56,420 bases of DNA from a virus: the IMG/VR virus record IMGVR_UViG_3300005548_000485, positions 1 through 56,420 of that record; one strand, 5' to 3'. The notes beneath the pieces are model-generated. The model was not told where the DNA came from. It searched no databases and saw nothing but the letters and a program-made list of their open reading frames with translations. A program made the translations under genes and the position numbers. Within the stretch, counting starts at the first letter, position 1; each line of letters starts with the position of its first letter. This document shows, piece after piece, positions 1 to 11,591 of the stretch.

Positions 1-582
1 ATGATTGTAGCGGTGATTGACAACGTGCGGCTGGCGGTTGACTGTCGTTTGTGGATTCTGGATGTTGTCAAACCCAGGCGTCCATTTCTCCTGAATGCCA
101 TTACCGGGGCGGTAGCCCTAGAAGATGCGCGCCTCGCCAATCTCGAACAGTTCCGATGACGTGACGCTGAGCGCGGGATACATGGCGATTTCATAGCCGA
201 TGATCGGAGTCAATCCAGCATCGAACGCCCAGATGATTGCCCGTGATCCGTCATCAAGCTAGACCACAACTGATGTCTACGAATTTCCGCCAAGAAGATA
301 GGGGAAGTTTGAATCCCCAGACCGCTTTCCTTTGATTGTGACCACCATGCCAATAGGAAGCGTGGTGCCTAAGAAACAACCGCAGCGTGGAACAATTGGC
401 GTTGACCATAGCGCCTGCAGGGTAACGACTGCGGTCGATGTAGACGACCAGGTGAAGCGGGTGACATCGGAAGGCGCCGAGTTGTCGAGCACGATGTTGC
501 CAACAAAGGCTGCGCCCCCCGTAATGGCATAGCTCACGCCTGCCGGTGCGCCATAGCCGAATAGGGATGATCCAGACATCAT
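1..582 (-). CDS. Tail-tip region protein, partial at the window edge, amber-interrupted
   Basis: The frame opens at ATG 582, overlapping the TAA of the preceding gene (ATAATG), with a GGAG just upstream. It runs off the window after about 194 codons. TAG occurs in frame at 277-279, 259-261 and 118-120, with normal-looking sequence between them. I recognise no domain. Its place as the last gene of the tail operon suggests a tail-tip or receptor-binding accessory protein (inference). If the molecule is circular, the frame would continue into the complement of the right end and stop at TGA after 12 more codons. Confidence 0.7.
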
Positions 583-3392
583 TATCTCCAACAAACAAGC
601 AGGCAGCTTTGCATAGCGGGGTTCGGATCTACGGCGAAGACAAAAACCTTTGCCCCATCCAGACCGTACCGCCGTGACGTTCCGGCTGAGTTGAGCTTAT
701 AGGTCACCTTGCCAACATCGCCGACATCATATTGAGTTCCTGGCGGCATCTTGACTGTGATCTGGAAGAACTTGCGCGTGTTCACCGCTAGGGCAACTGT
801 GCGCTCGGTTTCTGCCTACATATCGGCCTTAAGGTCGAATAGCGTTTCACGCGGAACGTTAAGCTATGCCTGACCGTACATTTCGCTGAGTTGCACGCCG
901 CTGGTATAGGTAAACTGATAATTCCTTTCCAGCAATTTACGCTCGGCGATTGACACGTCCGTGGTCGTCATGTTCGTAAAGTCGCTCTCTGACGCAGGAG
1001 AGATGTTCTTTCGACCATAGGTGCCAGTCGTCAAGCCCTGCATGACATCGGGATAAACGTAAGGCTCCAAGAGGATGTCGTTCTCGTCGATCTCCCAATT
1101 CACATCCGCATCCGCTACGGTATCCGGATCAATCAGACGAACGACGCCCATTCGTCCATCACGTTTGCGATAGATGGATGCGCCGAACGTGTCAAGGGCT
1201 GGCTGTAGTGCCTACTGAACAGTGACGGGCTGATTCGAGAACCAGTTGCCGATCTGGTAGCCTGTAGCCGCATCGATCGCCCGTGCCTGTATTGGGTCCC
1301 ATTGGCTTTCATCGATTCCAGCGCGTGTTAGCACGGCGCGCATATAGTCTTCTAGGCCGACGCCTTGCAATGGGGCAGCATTGATCGCGTCCGGCAACTC
1401 GTAAAGCACCACACTGCGAATCCACCACGACCCGCCGTTACCATCAACGAAGTTCAAGCAAAGGGGTAGATCAGCGCCGGAATTGTTGGTGAAGCTGATG
1501 GTTGCCGTGGCGGGACAATCGGTTGCGTACGGCTGAAGGTTAAGGCCGGTATTAAAGAACACCGCATTGCATACACCGCCAGCCGCGGCAAGTTGAGGCG
1601 CTCCAGGCTTTCCGCCGGAATCCGTGAACTGAGAATAGTACATCCCCGACCAATGATTTACAGATCGGTACTGGTATTGATCGTGATGCCCGTCTAAGAA
1701 GAAGTGCGCAAGAACCGAGGTCGTGCTATCCAACGGCTGCTGAGTCGCCATGTATGGCGCATCCCAAAACTTGATCTGACAGGCATAGGTCTTACCGTTC
1801 TGCACAACATTGGTCTTGGTCCGGAATCCGATGGCGTAGTTCTGCGGACGCAGGGTTGTCGCATAAAAGTTGATCAGGACGGAACCATTGGAGCCAGATA
1901 GGCCGCCGGTATCATCCACACCGTCAACATGGCCGCCGCCAAACTCGTCAAACCAGCAGGGGCGGTCACCATTGGTATAGGAATCATTTCCGCTCCAATA
2001 GGTTTGCCAGTTGGCTTGCCATACTGCCGGAGTCGTCTAACTGCCGAAGTCGCCATGACCACTGAGCAAATCGGTTGGGCCAGGCGGAATTCCCTGCACT
2101 ACCCCGCTAGCCTCTACGGTCAATTTTCCTGTAGGCGCAGCCGTGAGAGTGATTCGCATGCCGTCAGCGGACAACGTATAGTCCGTGCCGAATACAAGCA
2201 GCTTGCCCTATACCCTAACCGCACCAATTGCACCTATTGCACTATCGCTAATGCGGTAGACATGGTTTACCGGGTCTTCACACACCGGCTCGAAATTGCG
2301 CGCCATGCCGATAAGAACCGGAACCGGCGTATCCACCACGCTAGAATCCTAGTTCGGCAGAAAATAGGTCGTGTTGAACGGCTTTGATAAGAATTCCGCG
2401 ATCGGATCGGCCATATAGATAACCTTGGCCTGGTCGCCTTTTGTTTCCACTCGATCCAGGATGACGGTATCTTCAAGCTATGCGCTATCGTAGCTGCCGC
2501 TCTGGTCTACCGTGCTCAACTTCATCGCCGCATTGCGATGATCAAGCATGAAATCATATGTTCCGTCTGGGTCTTCTAATGCCAGCGTGCTCAGCGATGA
2601 ACCGAGCCGGCTATCGCCCTTGTTCATCCAGAAGTCCGCGCCGCGCGGGAAGACCATCGAATTGTCTGGAATCAGGGCGCCATTGACCGCATCAAAGCGT
2701 TGTGATGGCAAGCTGTCGGATGGCTGCGAGAGATATGGATCGGTCGCAAGATAGACCGATGCGGGCTATGCGGCAGCATCCCACCAGCCCTGCACATTGG
2801 TGTTGTTCTCAAATGTGCGCTGACCTGCATTGAAGAACGTCTGCAACGAGAACGCGGAGCCGCCAGCAACCGTGATTGCCGGATACCATGCCGCCGTGTT
2901 CGTGGTGCTCGCGAGATACGTGCCGATCGTCGTGCTGCCATTGAGAACGGTGATCAAAATCTGATTGTTGTCGAAGTTGACGCGGAAGTAGACGAGATCG
3001 CCTTTCGCACAGGCAGTGAATGTGGCCACTGCCACGCCATTGATGTACAACTTGCCATCATCTAGGCGGAAGCCAATACCGTTCGCATCCTCGCCGACAT
3101 ATTTGTTGGTCGGCGCACTTGCATTCACGATTCCGATGTATACGGCGCCTAACGAACCGTTGGTTAGCGATCCACTACCCCATGTCAGCGTTTCAAACTA
3201 GCTGATCGTATCAGACAGAGGCACTGTGCAACGACACATACGGTGCGAGTTCGCGCCGCCAGTATTGCAGGCAAGGATCGTCGCGCCATCGCTGATATCC
3301 ATCGATGCATCAGTATAGGTGTTATCGAGAATCGAATAGAGCTGTCGCATAGTGAATTCGATTGATGCGGTTAGAGTGCGAGGTACGGTCAT
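582..3392 (-). CDS. Large tail tip/hub protein with SPRY-like segment, amber-recoded
   Basis: This single frame of about 936 codons runs from ATG 3392 (ATGA overlap with the preceding gene) to TAA 582-584. It contains nine in-frame TAGs at 3198, 2766, 2478, 2349, 2208, 2037, 1212, 864 and 816 (lowest base of each codon). I read the stretches between them and saw no TAA or TGA. Residues about 85-190 resemble a SPRY/concanavalin-like fold (GFRLDDGKLYING). The C-terminal third looks like a phage tail hub protein. In the standard code it would be ten fragments. Size and position after the tape measure gene suggest the central tail fibre or hub (family inference). Confidence 0.78.
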
Positions 3393-3640
3393 GGCAGTGA
3401 TTCGAGCAATTCATACTGCACGTTTGTCAATGGTGTGTGCCCGCTTGGAGATATTGAACTTGGCGCGCCGTAGCTGAGCCACGGAGTTTCTTGAACACCC
3501 AAGTACCATCCGGTATTCCAATAGACAGAAAGGCGAGACTGGAACGCATAGAACGCGCCAGCAGAGCGACCAATACCGCGAAGTCCAGCGGATGGCGCCG
3601 TAGGTTGTACATTATAGAATCCACCAGCGCGCGCGGTCAT
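3389..3640 (-). CDS. Small tail protein, unknown
   Basis: This 83-residue frame is locked between its neighbours by ATGA overlaps at both ends. It has no in-frame TAG. It is rich in Gly, Ser and aromatic residues, with no signal peptide or membrane segment. Nothing beyond tail-operon membership can be said about its role. Confidence 0.65.
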   Translation of the reverse strand: MTARAGGFYNVQPTAPSAGLRGIGRSAGAFYAFQSRLSVYWNTGWYLGVQETPWLSYGAPSSISPSGHTPLTNVQYELLESLP

Positions 3641-4725
3641 GTTAAGTTAAACGCTCCGCCGTTCCATGGAATGATGTACTGCCCTACTTGAACGAACTTC
3701 AATGTCTGCGAAAAAAAACTCCAAACGCAAGTTCCGTCACTAATTCCTGTCCCCGTGCCGGTTGGTCCTCCGCTTGATGCAGAAGTTCCAGCGGTAGTGC
3801 AGGTATACACATTGGATCCATTTGTGACTTGTGCGCCGACCGCATATGACGTGCTCGCCGCCCAATTCGCTGCTCCTGGGTAGCTATCACCAGTAGCGAT
3901 GCTAGCGGACCCGATCCACATGTCTTGGAACATGCCAAGGTAGCCAAAAACACCCGCCGTTGTTCCAACGATACAAGCTGGTACCATAGGCCAATTGCTT
4001 GAAATAGAACTCGGACTAGTAAGCGCGGTTAGTTGACTGACGTAACCTACGCTCGCCGTCCCTGGGGTTGCACTTAGCGGGTAAACCAGTATTGCGGTTA
4101 AACTCGGGTTGGCTGTTCCGGTATTCACTCCAACTGCGTAATCCACTATTGGATATGTAGTCCCGGTATCTGGACTAGCAGTTTGCTCAAAGTACCAATA
4201 TCCCCTTAAGCTGCCTGAACCAGCGGTAATGACTCGCGTGCATTGCCCATCCGTACTAACTTCAGTTGACCAGCGCATCGCCTGATCGGAACTTGGTCCT
4301 CCCCACGTCAAATTATTCAACACCGTTGCTTGATCTGTTGCTGTTGGTCTAGCAGTCACGGTACCGCCGGTAAACCCTGCATTTACCGATCGTATTATGC
4401 TTAGATTATTGCTTGCCGAATTGCTTAAGTCGATGCAAAGCTGATAATTGCCCCCAGGCATGCTGGTGTTTTTTAGTACCATCCAAGACCGCGTTGTATT
4501 ACCCCATACCAGATTCGCACCAGTAGACCAGCGATTAACTCCATCTCCTGCGGAGCCTGCCGTGACGGAATTGCATGAATACGCTACCGCCCATTTACCG
4601 GTAGCCAAAAGCGCATTGACTATCGCCAGTAGTAGAGCCTAGCAATCAGCCAAAGCGGTGCCTTGTGCCGTGATAGCGTTGTTGCAGTTGAACGTCCATG
4701 ACTTAGATAGTGTAGGAAGCGACAT
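3637..4725 (-). CDS. Tail protein with carbohydrate-binding-like C-terminus, one amber codon
   Basis: Translation from ATG 4725 gives 362 residues. A TAG at 4639-4641 (codon 29) sits between ALADC and ALLLAIV, and the stop is TGA 3637. A standard caller would start at a later codon and lose the N-terminus. The protein is rich in Ser, Thr, Gly and Asn and looks beta-sheet-rich, as in tail fibre or capsule-facing proteins. Near residue 300, WAASTSYAVGAQVTNG resembles the carbohydrate-binding modules found at the ends of phage tail proteins. Confidence 0.72.
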
Positions 4726-4732
4726 ATATTTC

Positions 4733-5263
4733 TCAAGGTTGAATTTCGATCCACGCTCCAGAACCATTCGCGTAGTTCATGGAATCGGCAACGTTTATCC
4801 ATTCGCGACCAGTGAATAGGCCGGCGTTAGAATTGCTGCGGAAATAGGTTGAAACGTCTGCCGTTAATGTGACGGTCGTGAGTGACGTGGTATTGAGCGT
4901 GACGATGCTCAGTGGTGATCCAGTACCGGATTCCTGAAACAACTCGAAGTAGGCAGCGTTCGAAGCACTGGTTGTTTCCAGGTTGACGTAAAGAGTCGCG
5001 GTTGATGTCGTCGAAAGCTTGTATCGCGCTGCTGTCGGATCGAACTTGACCTTTCCGCAGACGCGCTTCTGCGTCGAGTCGTACTTCGATGAAACAATGC
5101 CCTGGAATATGTCCAGGCGGATGACTGATTTCGACAGTGCAGCAATCGTTGATAGCTTTATGTTAGCTGTATAACCAGTTACATCTGGTCCGCTCCAAAG
5201 AAGTGCACGTTCAGTGCCAGATGGCGCTGTGACTTCTGGATATAGATATATTTGTTTGTCCAT
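4733..5263 (-). CDS. Putative minor tail protein
   Basis: A 176-residue frame from ATG 5263 (overlapping the upstream TAA) to TGA 4733, without TAG. It has a beta-rich, Thr/Ser-rich composition. The motif WINVADSMNYANGSG near the C-terminus is typical of tail-tip-associated proteins, but I do not recognise the family. Confidence 0.62.
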   Translation of the reverse strand: MDKQIYLYPEVTAPSGTERALLWSGPDVTGYTANIKLSTIAALSKSVIRLDIFQGIVSSKYDSTQKRVCGKVKFDPTAARYKLSTTSTATLYVNLETTSASNAAYFELFQESGTGSPLSIVTLNTTSLTTVTLTADVSTYFRSNSNAGLFTGREWINVADSMNYANGSGAWIEIQP

Positions 5264-5649
5264 TATGAGTACAAAATCCTATTACCTGATTCATCGACAA
5301 TGAAGTTGTTATATTCGTCAATGATCGCGTTATCCGGCTCTGATGAGATGATCACGAATGTGATCGTGATGCTTGCGCGGACGCGGTCTGAATTGCGCGC
5401 TGTCAGCATGACGGTATAAATGCCTGCGGTTGTGAGGTTATTGCTAGAAAACGTGATCGAGTCGGATGTCTTCGTAGGGTCGATCGACGGCGGCAACGTG
5501 CCGGTAATGGTGAATGTATAAGGTGGAGGCGTCGGACTGACCGCCGTGAAGATTGCCGAGTACGTCTGTGTTGTCAGGCCGGTTGGTGCGCTTCCATGTA
5601 TCGACATGCCGTCGAACATTTCACTGATGACAATGCGGGGGACGATCAT
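5263..5649 (-). CDS. Ig-like tail protein
   Basis: A 128-residue frame with no amber codon, ending in TAA 5263. Residues about 25-105 have the Pro-rich opening and alternating strands of a bacterial Ig-like (He_PIG-type) fold (YTFTITGTLPPSID, then GIYTVMLTARNSD). Such domains decorate phage tails and capsids and aid weak adhesion. Its ATG overlaps the tape measure stop codon. Confidence 0.65.
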   Translation of the reverse strand: MIVPRIVISEMFDGMSIHGSAPTGLTTQTYSAIFTAVSPTPPPYTFTITGTLPPSIDPTKTSDSITFSSNNLTTAGIYTVMLTARNSDRVRASITITFVIISSEPDNAIIDEYNNFIVDESGNRILYS

Positions 5650-8600
5650 GCCGGCAGCGAAAAGCGAGGTGGCTGCGTGGTGCGTGGACCGCTCAATGCC
5701 GCCGCAGATTGCCGCGTGGTTTGAGTCGTTAGCGCACTGGCGATAACCCTCGCGGTGTTTTGTGTTGCTCCAGTGCCATTATTGATCGCGGCGATGATCC
5801 TATCCGCAATGGCGTTGAGCGCCGTGGAATTGTCCGCAGGCGCGGATTGTGTAGGCACCGGCTTGCTGCCAATTATTCCATCAAGTGTACTGAGTGCATT
5901 GATTGGCTTGCCCTGCAATGTGGCCAGAATATCGGCTAGATATTCGTTCGCCTTGATCGCTGCCTGAGCCTGCAATTCGGCCTGCTGGAATTGCTTGTTG
6001 AGATCACTGCCAGAAAGGCCAAGATCGGTCGCAAACTTATCCAATGGGATGCTGAACTGCTTTGTCAAGTCGTCAAGCGATTGACCAGTGATTGAACCGA
6101 TCTATCCGAGATTGGATAGGAGTGAGGTCGCATCCGCCAGCCGTTGCAGCGCTGCCGCCTAAGCGTTCGCCTGATCGATCTGATCCTGAATCGCTTGCTC
6201 TTGCTTGGCGAAGAAGGGCACCAACTGAGATGCGGTATACGGGTCCACGCCGGCAAGACGCGTTTTGTCTACAGCTTGCAGATCGGTCAATTGCTTGGTT
6301 AGGCGATCAATGTCTGTACCGTAGAGCTTCGTAGCAAGCTGCTGCGTCTGATCTTCAAACGCCTTAAGCGCATCGACGCCGGCCTATGCGGAGGCAGTAA
6401 TGATCTTTGCAATATCCTGCTGAGAAGCGCCAGCCATGCCGGCGGCCTTCGCCAGATCATTCGCCTTTTGGATATTGTCCGTCAGCGTGCCGTGTAGGCC
6501 AATCAGCGAGTTCTCAAACGCCGTGATGCCGAGCGTCTTCGGATCGAACTATGCGACGAAGTCGGAATAGCTCTTCATCGCCGCAGCTTGCGCCGCCGCG
6601 TCTGCCTGGGCCTGTTTCGTTGCCGCATCTGCCGCTTGGCTCATATATGCGGTCAGATTGGCGAGTGCGTTCGCGCCAGCAAGCCACTGCAGCACCTATT
6701 CCGGTGTCAGCGTTGGGAGTGCCGCCTCAAAATCTGCACGGAACTTCGCCATGCTTTCGGCGGGGTCTTCGCCGATAACTTGGAAAGTATCGGTAACGGC
6801 CTTTTGCATCGCCTTGAGCGCATTCGCCTGCCTCTCGGAATCGGAATAGTAGGCGTTGTAATAGCCATCCCAAGCGCTTTGCAGGTTCTATAGGCCGCCC
6901 GCCATGGTGACTAGCTTGTCCGTGAATTCGAGGAAGTCAGCCCCCGTCTTGCCCGTCGTCAGCCCCAACGTGTCAAGAATGGTCTTGAACGTCTGCTGCT
7001 CGGTCTGCAATCTCGAATAGGTCTGCGAAAGAGATTCATTCTGCAACTGCAGCTTCTGAACTTCTTTCGTGATGTCCGCAAGGCTGCCATTGTCCCCGAG
7101 CAAGCCGATACCCTTGTTGATATCAACCTGCGCTGAAAGTAGCAGGCTGGTGCCGTCTAGCAACGCATCCGCAGATGCGCGCCATTGATCGGCGATCTTC
7201 GAAGCGTTCTATGCGGCGGGAAGCAATGCCAGCAAGTTCTCAGCGGTGACGCGCTCCGCGAACTGCTGCATCGTTTCTTTGTATTTCTAACCGAGCACGG
7301 TCGAATAGGCATCGAGTACCTTCCCATCCTTATCGAACTTCTGATAGAACGAGCCAGTAATCAGCGTGCCGACCTTGCCACCAAGCGCATCTGCGCCAGC
7401 GGTCACCGATTTCAGGATGCCGGAGAAAAGCGCATCTGCGGCAGCCATCTAATCGTCGGTCGCGGCGAAGTCTTTCCAGCTATAGGAATTTCCGCCGAAA
7501 AAGGCTTCTTTCTTTTTCGTTTCGTACTGATTTTGTACGGACGCGCTCTCTTGGCCTAGAACAATGTTCTAAGTCGTATTGCCCGTAGGCTTCGCGGCCG
7601 TGCCAAACAAGTTTCCGCCAGAGAGCATGTCAATGGCCATTGCGGCCAATGCAATCCAGCCCACCACGGGAACTGCCGCGAACGCGCCAGATACGCCAGC
7701 AGCAAATCCACCGCCCGCGGCAAGCGAGCCGAGGCCGCCGGCAAGGGCATAGGTGCCCGCGCCATACGCCGCCCCTCCTGCGAGGCCGGCGAGGCCGCCG
7801 CCAGCGCTCTAGTATCGGTTGTAGCCAGCATAGAGGCCGCCAGCAATGCCAATTGCGCTCCCTAGCCCGCTATTCGTCCAGGTCGTCGTGCCGTTATCGG
7901 TGACGAAATTGCCCATGAAATTGCCGCCGACACCGCTACCGCCAGCACCATTCCAAAAGGTGCTGAATCCAGACCAGAGATTCTTGCCTGCATTCACCCA
8001 GGACGAGGCGGAGAAGATCGATGATATGCCAGTTGAACCACCAGCAACGCCACCGCCGCCCGCAATCGCGCTACCCAGCGTCGGCAGCAGATTGAATCCT
8101 GCAGATTGGCCGCCGCCAAAAATTGCATTCAGAATCGGATTGATGACCGCGAGCTTAGCGAAGTATTCAATAATCGCCTAGACGGTTTGCTTGGCCAGGT
8201 TAACAAGGCCGTCGAATAGTGAGCCGCCATTGACCAGAATGCTAGCAAAGGTGCTCGCCAATCCATCGCCTGCAGTTTTCCAGACATTTTGCCAGTCTCT
8301 CGCCGCCTCTTCGCCGCGCTTTGTTTCTTGTTTCAGCAACTCAAGTGACTACACGCGCCCAAGCTCTGCATCAATTTCGTCTTGCTGCGCCTGAGTCAAT
8401 GGCCCCATTACGCCCTCAAGTGCTTTTGAGATTTCCGCCTACGCCTTAATCGTGGCATTCACGATATCTCGCTGGTCGGAATTCAGCCCCAGCGTTTGAG
8501 TTTCTTGCGCTATTTGCGTATCGAGATCGCCAAAGACATGAAGAAGATTCTCGTTTGCATCAGTCTATTCGCGCAACGAACGGGTTGCGAGTTGGGTCGC

Positions 8601-10361
8601 GTCGGATATGAATTGCTGGACCCTGGCCTGATCCATTCCATCCTTGATGAATTTAGCGGAAAGGGCATTAATCTTTTCGATTGCTGCACCGTATTCCGCC
8701 CATGCCTTCGTATGCTTATCTGCAGTTTTGGAAGACAACTGATCAAGAAACGAGGCAAGCTCAACTCCGTCCTTGGCAAGCTTCTCAGCCTGCTTTTCTG
8801 CGTCGGTCATGGCCTTCGCAAGGCCATTGAAGTTTGGCGTTGCCTGTTTCGCCTTATCTCCCGCATCTTTCACCGCATCAGCGGCAGCCTTATGCGCGCC
8901 ACCGGCCTTGAAGGCGGCTATTGCATCATCAGCCATAGCGGAAGTTGTTTCGTGAATGGCCGAAACGGCCTTGTCAGACTGCGTATTTACGTCTGAAATC
9001 TCTTTCGCGTAATCACGGCTAGAACCAACGGTTTTGCTGATCGCCTGAGAAAGCACCTCAAACTGAATGGCAAGAGTGAGATTTCCGCCGTATTGCGCGA
9101 CCTTTGCCGCGTCATCGAGTAAGGAGGCGATCTTGAGCTTGATGTTGTCGATTGAGTCAGAGACTACCTTTTCGACATACAGCCACGAAACTTGAGCGCC
9201 CTGCTTAATGCGCTCCCACGCGCTTAGAATGCCATCGACAAGCGCAATGCCGCCAAGCTTTGCCTCCAAGAAGTTTTCTTCAAGGTATTTTCCGAACTCC
9301 CAGCCAGAGACGGCCGCAGTGACAACGGCCAAGCCGCTTTTCACGGAAAGGAGTGAGCCATTCATCAGCTAAAGCGATCCAGCCGTCACGGTCGCCGCGG
9401 CGCCCATAGAGGCTATCGTGCCAGTAATGAGAGTAAAGCCCTGAGCAATAACGCTAAATGCGATGCGCGAACCAATGATGACGGCGAACTTGTCAAAATT
9501 GTCTACCAGGACGCCGATCGCGCCTGCGAAACGCTGGATCGTTCCGTCCTCACGCGCGGATTTGATGAATTCGAGCACCCTTTCTTCTGCCGAAATCAAG
9601 ACTGGCAATAGTTCTTTGGCAATATCCACGCCAAGACCGACTGCCGCACCCTTGAGGCGCGTCAAATTGTCGTTGAATTCTTCTGATGGCTTCGCGATTG
9701 CGGCGAAATCAAGGCCAAGTTGCTTTGCTTCCTTGGAGAGCTTTGCGATTTCCTCACTTCCTGTGTTCAGGAATGGGATTAGTTCGGCACCAGATTTGCC
9801 GAATAGCGCCATTGCCAGCGCCGTCTTGTTCGCATCGTCCGTGAACCCTTTGAATTTGTCCGATACCTCGGACACGAGCTGCGCTGTAGGCTTAAGTTTT
9901 CCGTTTGCATCATTGAGGCTAACTCCAATTGCGGCGAAAGCAGCAGCCTATTCCTTACTACCACCCGCAGCGGCAGATATCGCCTTGTTGAATTTCTCAA
10001 GCCCGGACCCGAGGGATTCGATGCCAACATCCGAAAGCTGCGCGGCATAGACGAGGCCCTGGAGAGAATCGACGCCAACGCCAACTTTCTGCGCCATCTT
10101 GTTGAGTTTGTCGCCAGTCTCGATCGCTTGCTTTGTCACTTCGCCCAAGCCGGCGGCGAGAGCGCCAAGACCTAGCTAGCCAGTACTTAGGCCGGTCAGG
10201 GATTTCACCGCCTCAAGAAGGCCTTCTTTCGCACCGTCCGCCGTCTCGTTGATCGAGTCACGGATTTCCTTCATCGCCTTCTGCGCCTCTTTCGAGGCGC
10301 GCTAGAAGTCGGTGGTAAAAGACCCGGTAATCGCCTTGAGATCGAAAACAATTGTTGCCAT
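5646..10361 (-). CDS. Tail length tape measure protein, heavily amber-recoded
   Basis: One frame of 1572 codons from ATG 10361 to TGA 5646 contains at least 19 TAGs: 10302, 10176, 9948, 9369, 8565, 8439, 8349, 8178, 7809, 7569, 7449, 7287, 7209, 6888, 6696, 6549, 6384, 6159 and 6102. The N-terminus is Ala/Lys/Glu-rich and helical (SKEAQKAMKEI). Long coiled stretches flank a Gly/Ala hydrophobic block near codons 780-890, as expected for a protein that fills the tail tube. Position after the frameshifted chaperone pair is the standard tape measure location. A conventional call would yield many spurious fragments. Confidence 0.9.
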
Positions 10362-10696
10362 TAGCGCGCCTTGTTATGGTGCCCGAATTCGGTTAGCAGA
10401 TCAGAGAGTGAGGATTCCGACTGCGGAGCATCGCCCCATGCATTGCGGAATAGGAGGAATTCATCGATGCGTTTCGCGGGATCGCCTTCGCGCCGATGCG
10501 AATTGACGTAGAGCGCCTGCAAAGCCGCGAGGGAAATTTCCATGCGGTCATCCGGCGACGGTTCCTTGCCAAGATATTGCGCCCAGAGATCAACATGAGA
10601 TGCAGGCCATTGCATCACATCGTGCAATGGCCTGCGGAAAATCAGGGCAAGACGACAAAGGAACCGAAGCTGCGGATTACCGCTTAGGCGTTTCCC
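10361..10696 (-). CDS. Tail assembly chaperone, T-frame (made by -1 frameshift as G-T fusion)
   Basis: This open frame overlaps the end of the G-like gene and has no good start of its own. It is entered from the G-like frame by -1 slippage at GGGAAAC, continuing GKRLSGNPQLRF and ending at TAA 10361. The tail part (about 88 residues) is helical and acidic near its end. By analogy with lambda gpG/gpGT, the fusion binds the tape measure protein and recruits tail tube subunits. It contains no TAG. Confidence 0.78.
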   Translation of the reverse strand, partial: GKRLSGNPQLRFLCRLALIFRRPLHDVMQWPASHVDLWAQYLGKEPSPDDRMEISLAALQALYVNSHRREGDPAKRIDEFLLFRNAWGDAPQSESSLSDLLTEFGHHNKAR

Positions 10697-11010
10697 TCGT
10701 CGTCATCCTTGTGGACTTCGGATGCCAGTTTGACGAGCGCGCGCACCTTAGCGTCCGACTCGTTTTGCAATTCGCCGATGGTGCGATAGACCAGCGCACC
10801 TTCCGCCGTCACCAGCGTCATTTGCACGAGGCGATGATTGCGCTCCAGGTTGTCGCCAAGGTCGATTTCGATCGTGGCCTTTTCATCGCCAGGATGTGTC
10901 TAGATGCGCTGGCCCTTGAGCAAACCGAGGCGCTGGCCGGCGGTCAGTTCCTTGAAGTAGACCGTTTCTTCCTTGCCCTTGTACTTGAGAGTTTTCTGAA
11001 TCAGTTCCAT
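10684..11010 (-). CDS. Tail assembly chaperone, G-like, one amber codon
   Basis: ATG 11010 follows AAAGGTGG. The 108-codon frame ends at TAA 10684. A TAG at 10900-10902 (after LLKGQRI) would cut it to 36 residues in the standard code. The position just before the tape measure gene, the acidic C-terminus (HKDDDEGNA) and the -1 slippery site inside its last codons identify it as the G partner of a lambda G/GT chaperone pair. Confidence 0.8.
10690..10696 (-). other. Programmed -1 frameshift slippery heptamer GGGAAAC
   Basis: Near the end of the G-like gene the codons are GAG GGA AAC, so the heptamer has the required X XXY YYZ phase. A -1 shift re-pairs as GGG AAA and enters the frame of the T-like coding region. 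Lambda uses GGGAAAG at the same place between its tail chaperone genes. Confidence 0.8.
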
Positions 11011-11106
11011 AAATCCACCTTTATTTTGCGGGGACGGGTCGCGCGACTTGCGCCACGGCGAACAGCGTAGAGGCCGCGCGCCCGATGAACCGCTTTTGCC
11101 GTTGGG

Positions 11107-11589
11107 TTAAGCCGTTGGATCGAGTTTCTTGATTGCCCTTTGAATGCCGTCATTGATGCCTTGAACAACCGCATCTGCAACGGCTTGCCCTATGCCTTCC
11201 GTGGCCTTGCTGAAAGGAGCCTTGGCGACCATGTGTTCATCGCCGTGCTCAAGGATGCCGGCGACCATTGCGACAGGATCACCGTCCGGATACGTGCCAG
11301 CCTTCACGCGAACACGCACCATTTCATCGGCCCCATATTTCTTCGGATTACTGACGCGCTTGGCTCCGATGGATTTTTTGTATAGGCCGATATCCTTGTA
11401 CTTTCCTGCGATATTTGGCTCATCCACCATCCGCTGGACTTCTGCCTGCCAAGCCTTGCGGACGAGCGTTGCGCCCTTGCGCAGGCCAGACAGGACAACG
11501 CCCCCTTTGCTGGAGACGAGTTCTTCAGGGAGGCGCTTGAGCAAGTCAAGCGCCCCCTCCAGTCCGCGAACGTCAACCGCATCAGGCAT
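11107..11589 (-). CDS. HK97 gp10-like tail completion protein
   Basis: A 160-residue protein with no TAG, ending in TAA 11107. It has the HK97 gp10 signature pattern: an amphipathic N-terminal segment (GLEGALDLLKRLPEEL), a central basic region (RKGATLVRKAWQ) and the conserved AGILEHGDEHMVAKAPF stretch. This family joins the tail tube to the head-proximal connector. The next gene starts about 97 bp further on, at 11010. Confidence 0.8.
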   Translation of the reverse strand: MPDAVDVRGLEGALDLLKRLPEELVSSKGGVVLSGLRKGATLVRKAWQAEVQRMVDEPNIAGKYKDIGLYKKSIGAKRVSNPKKYGADEMVRVRVKAGTYPDGDPVAMVAGILEHGDEHMVAKAPFSKATEGIGQAVADAVVQGINDGIQRAIKKLDPTA

Positions 11590-11591
11590 GA

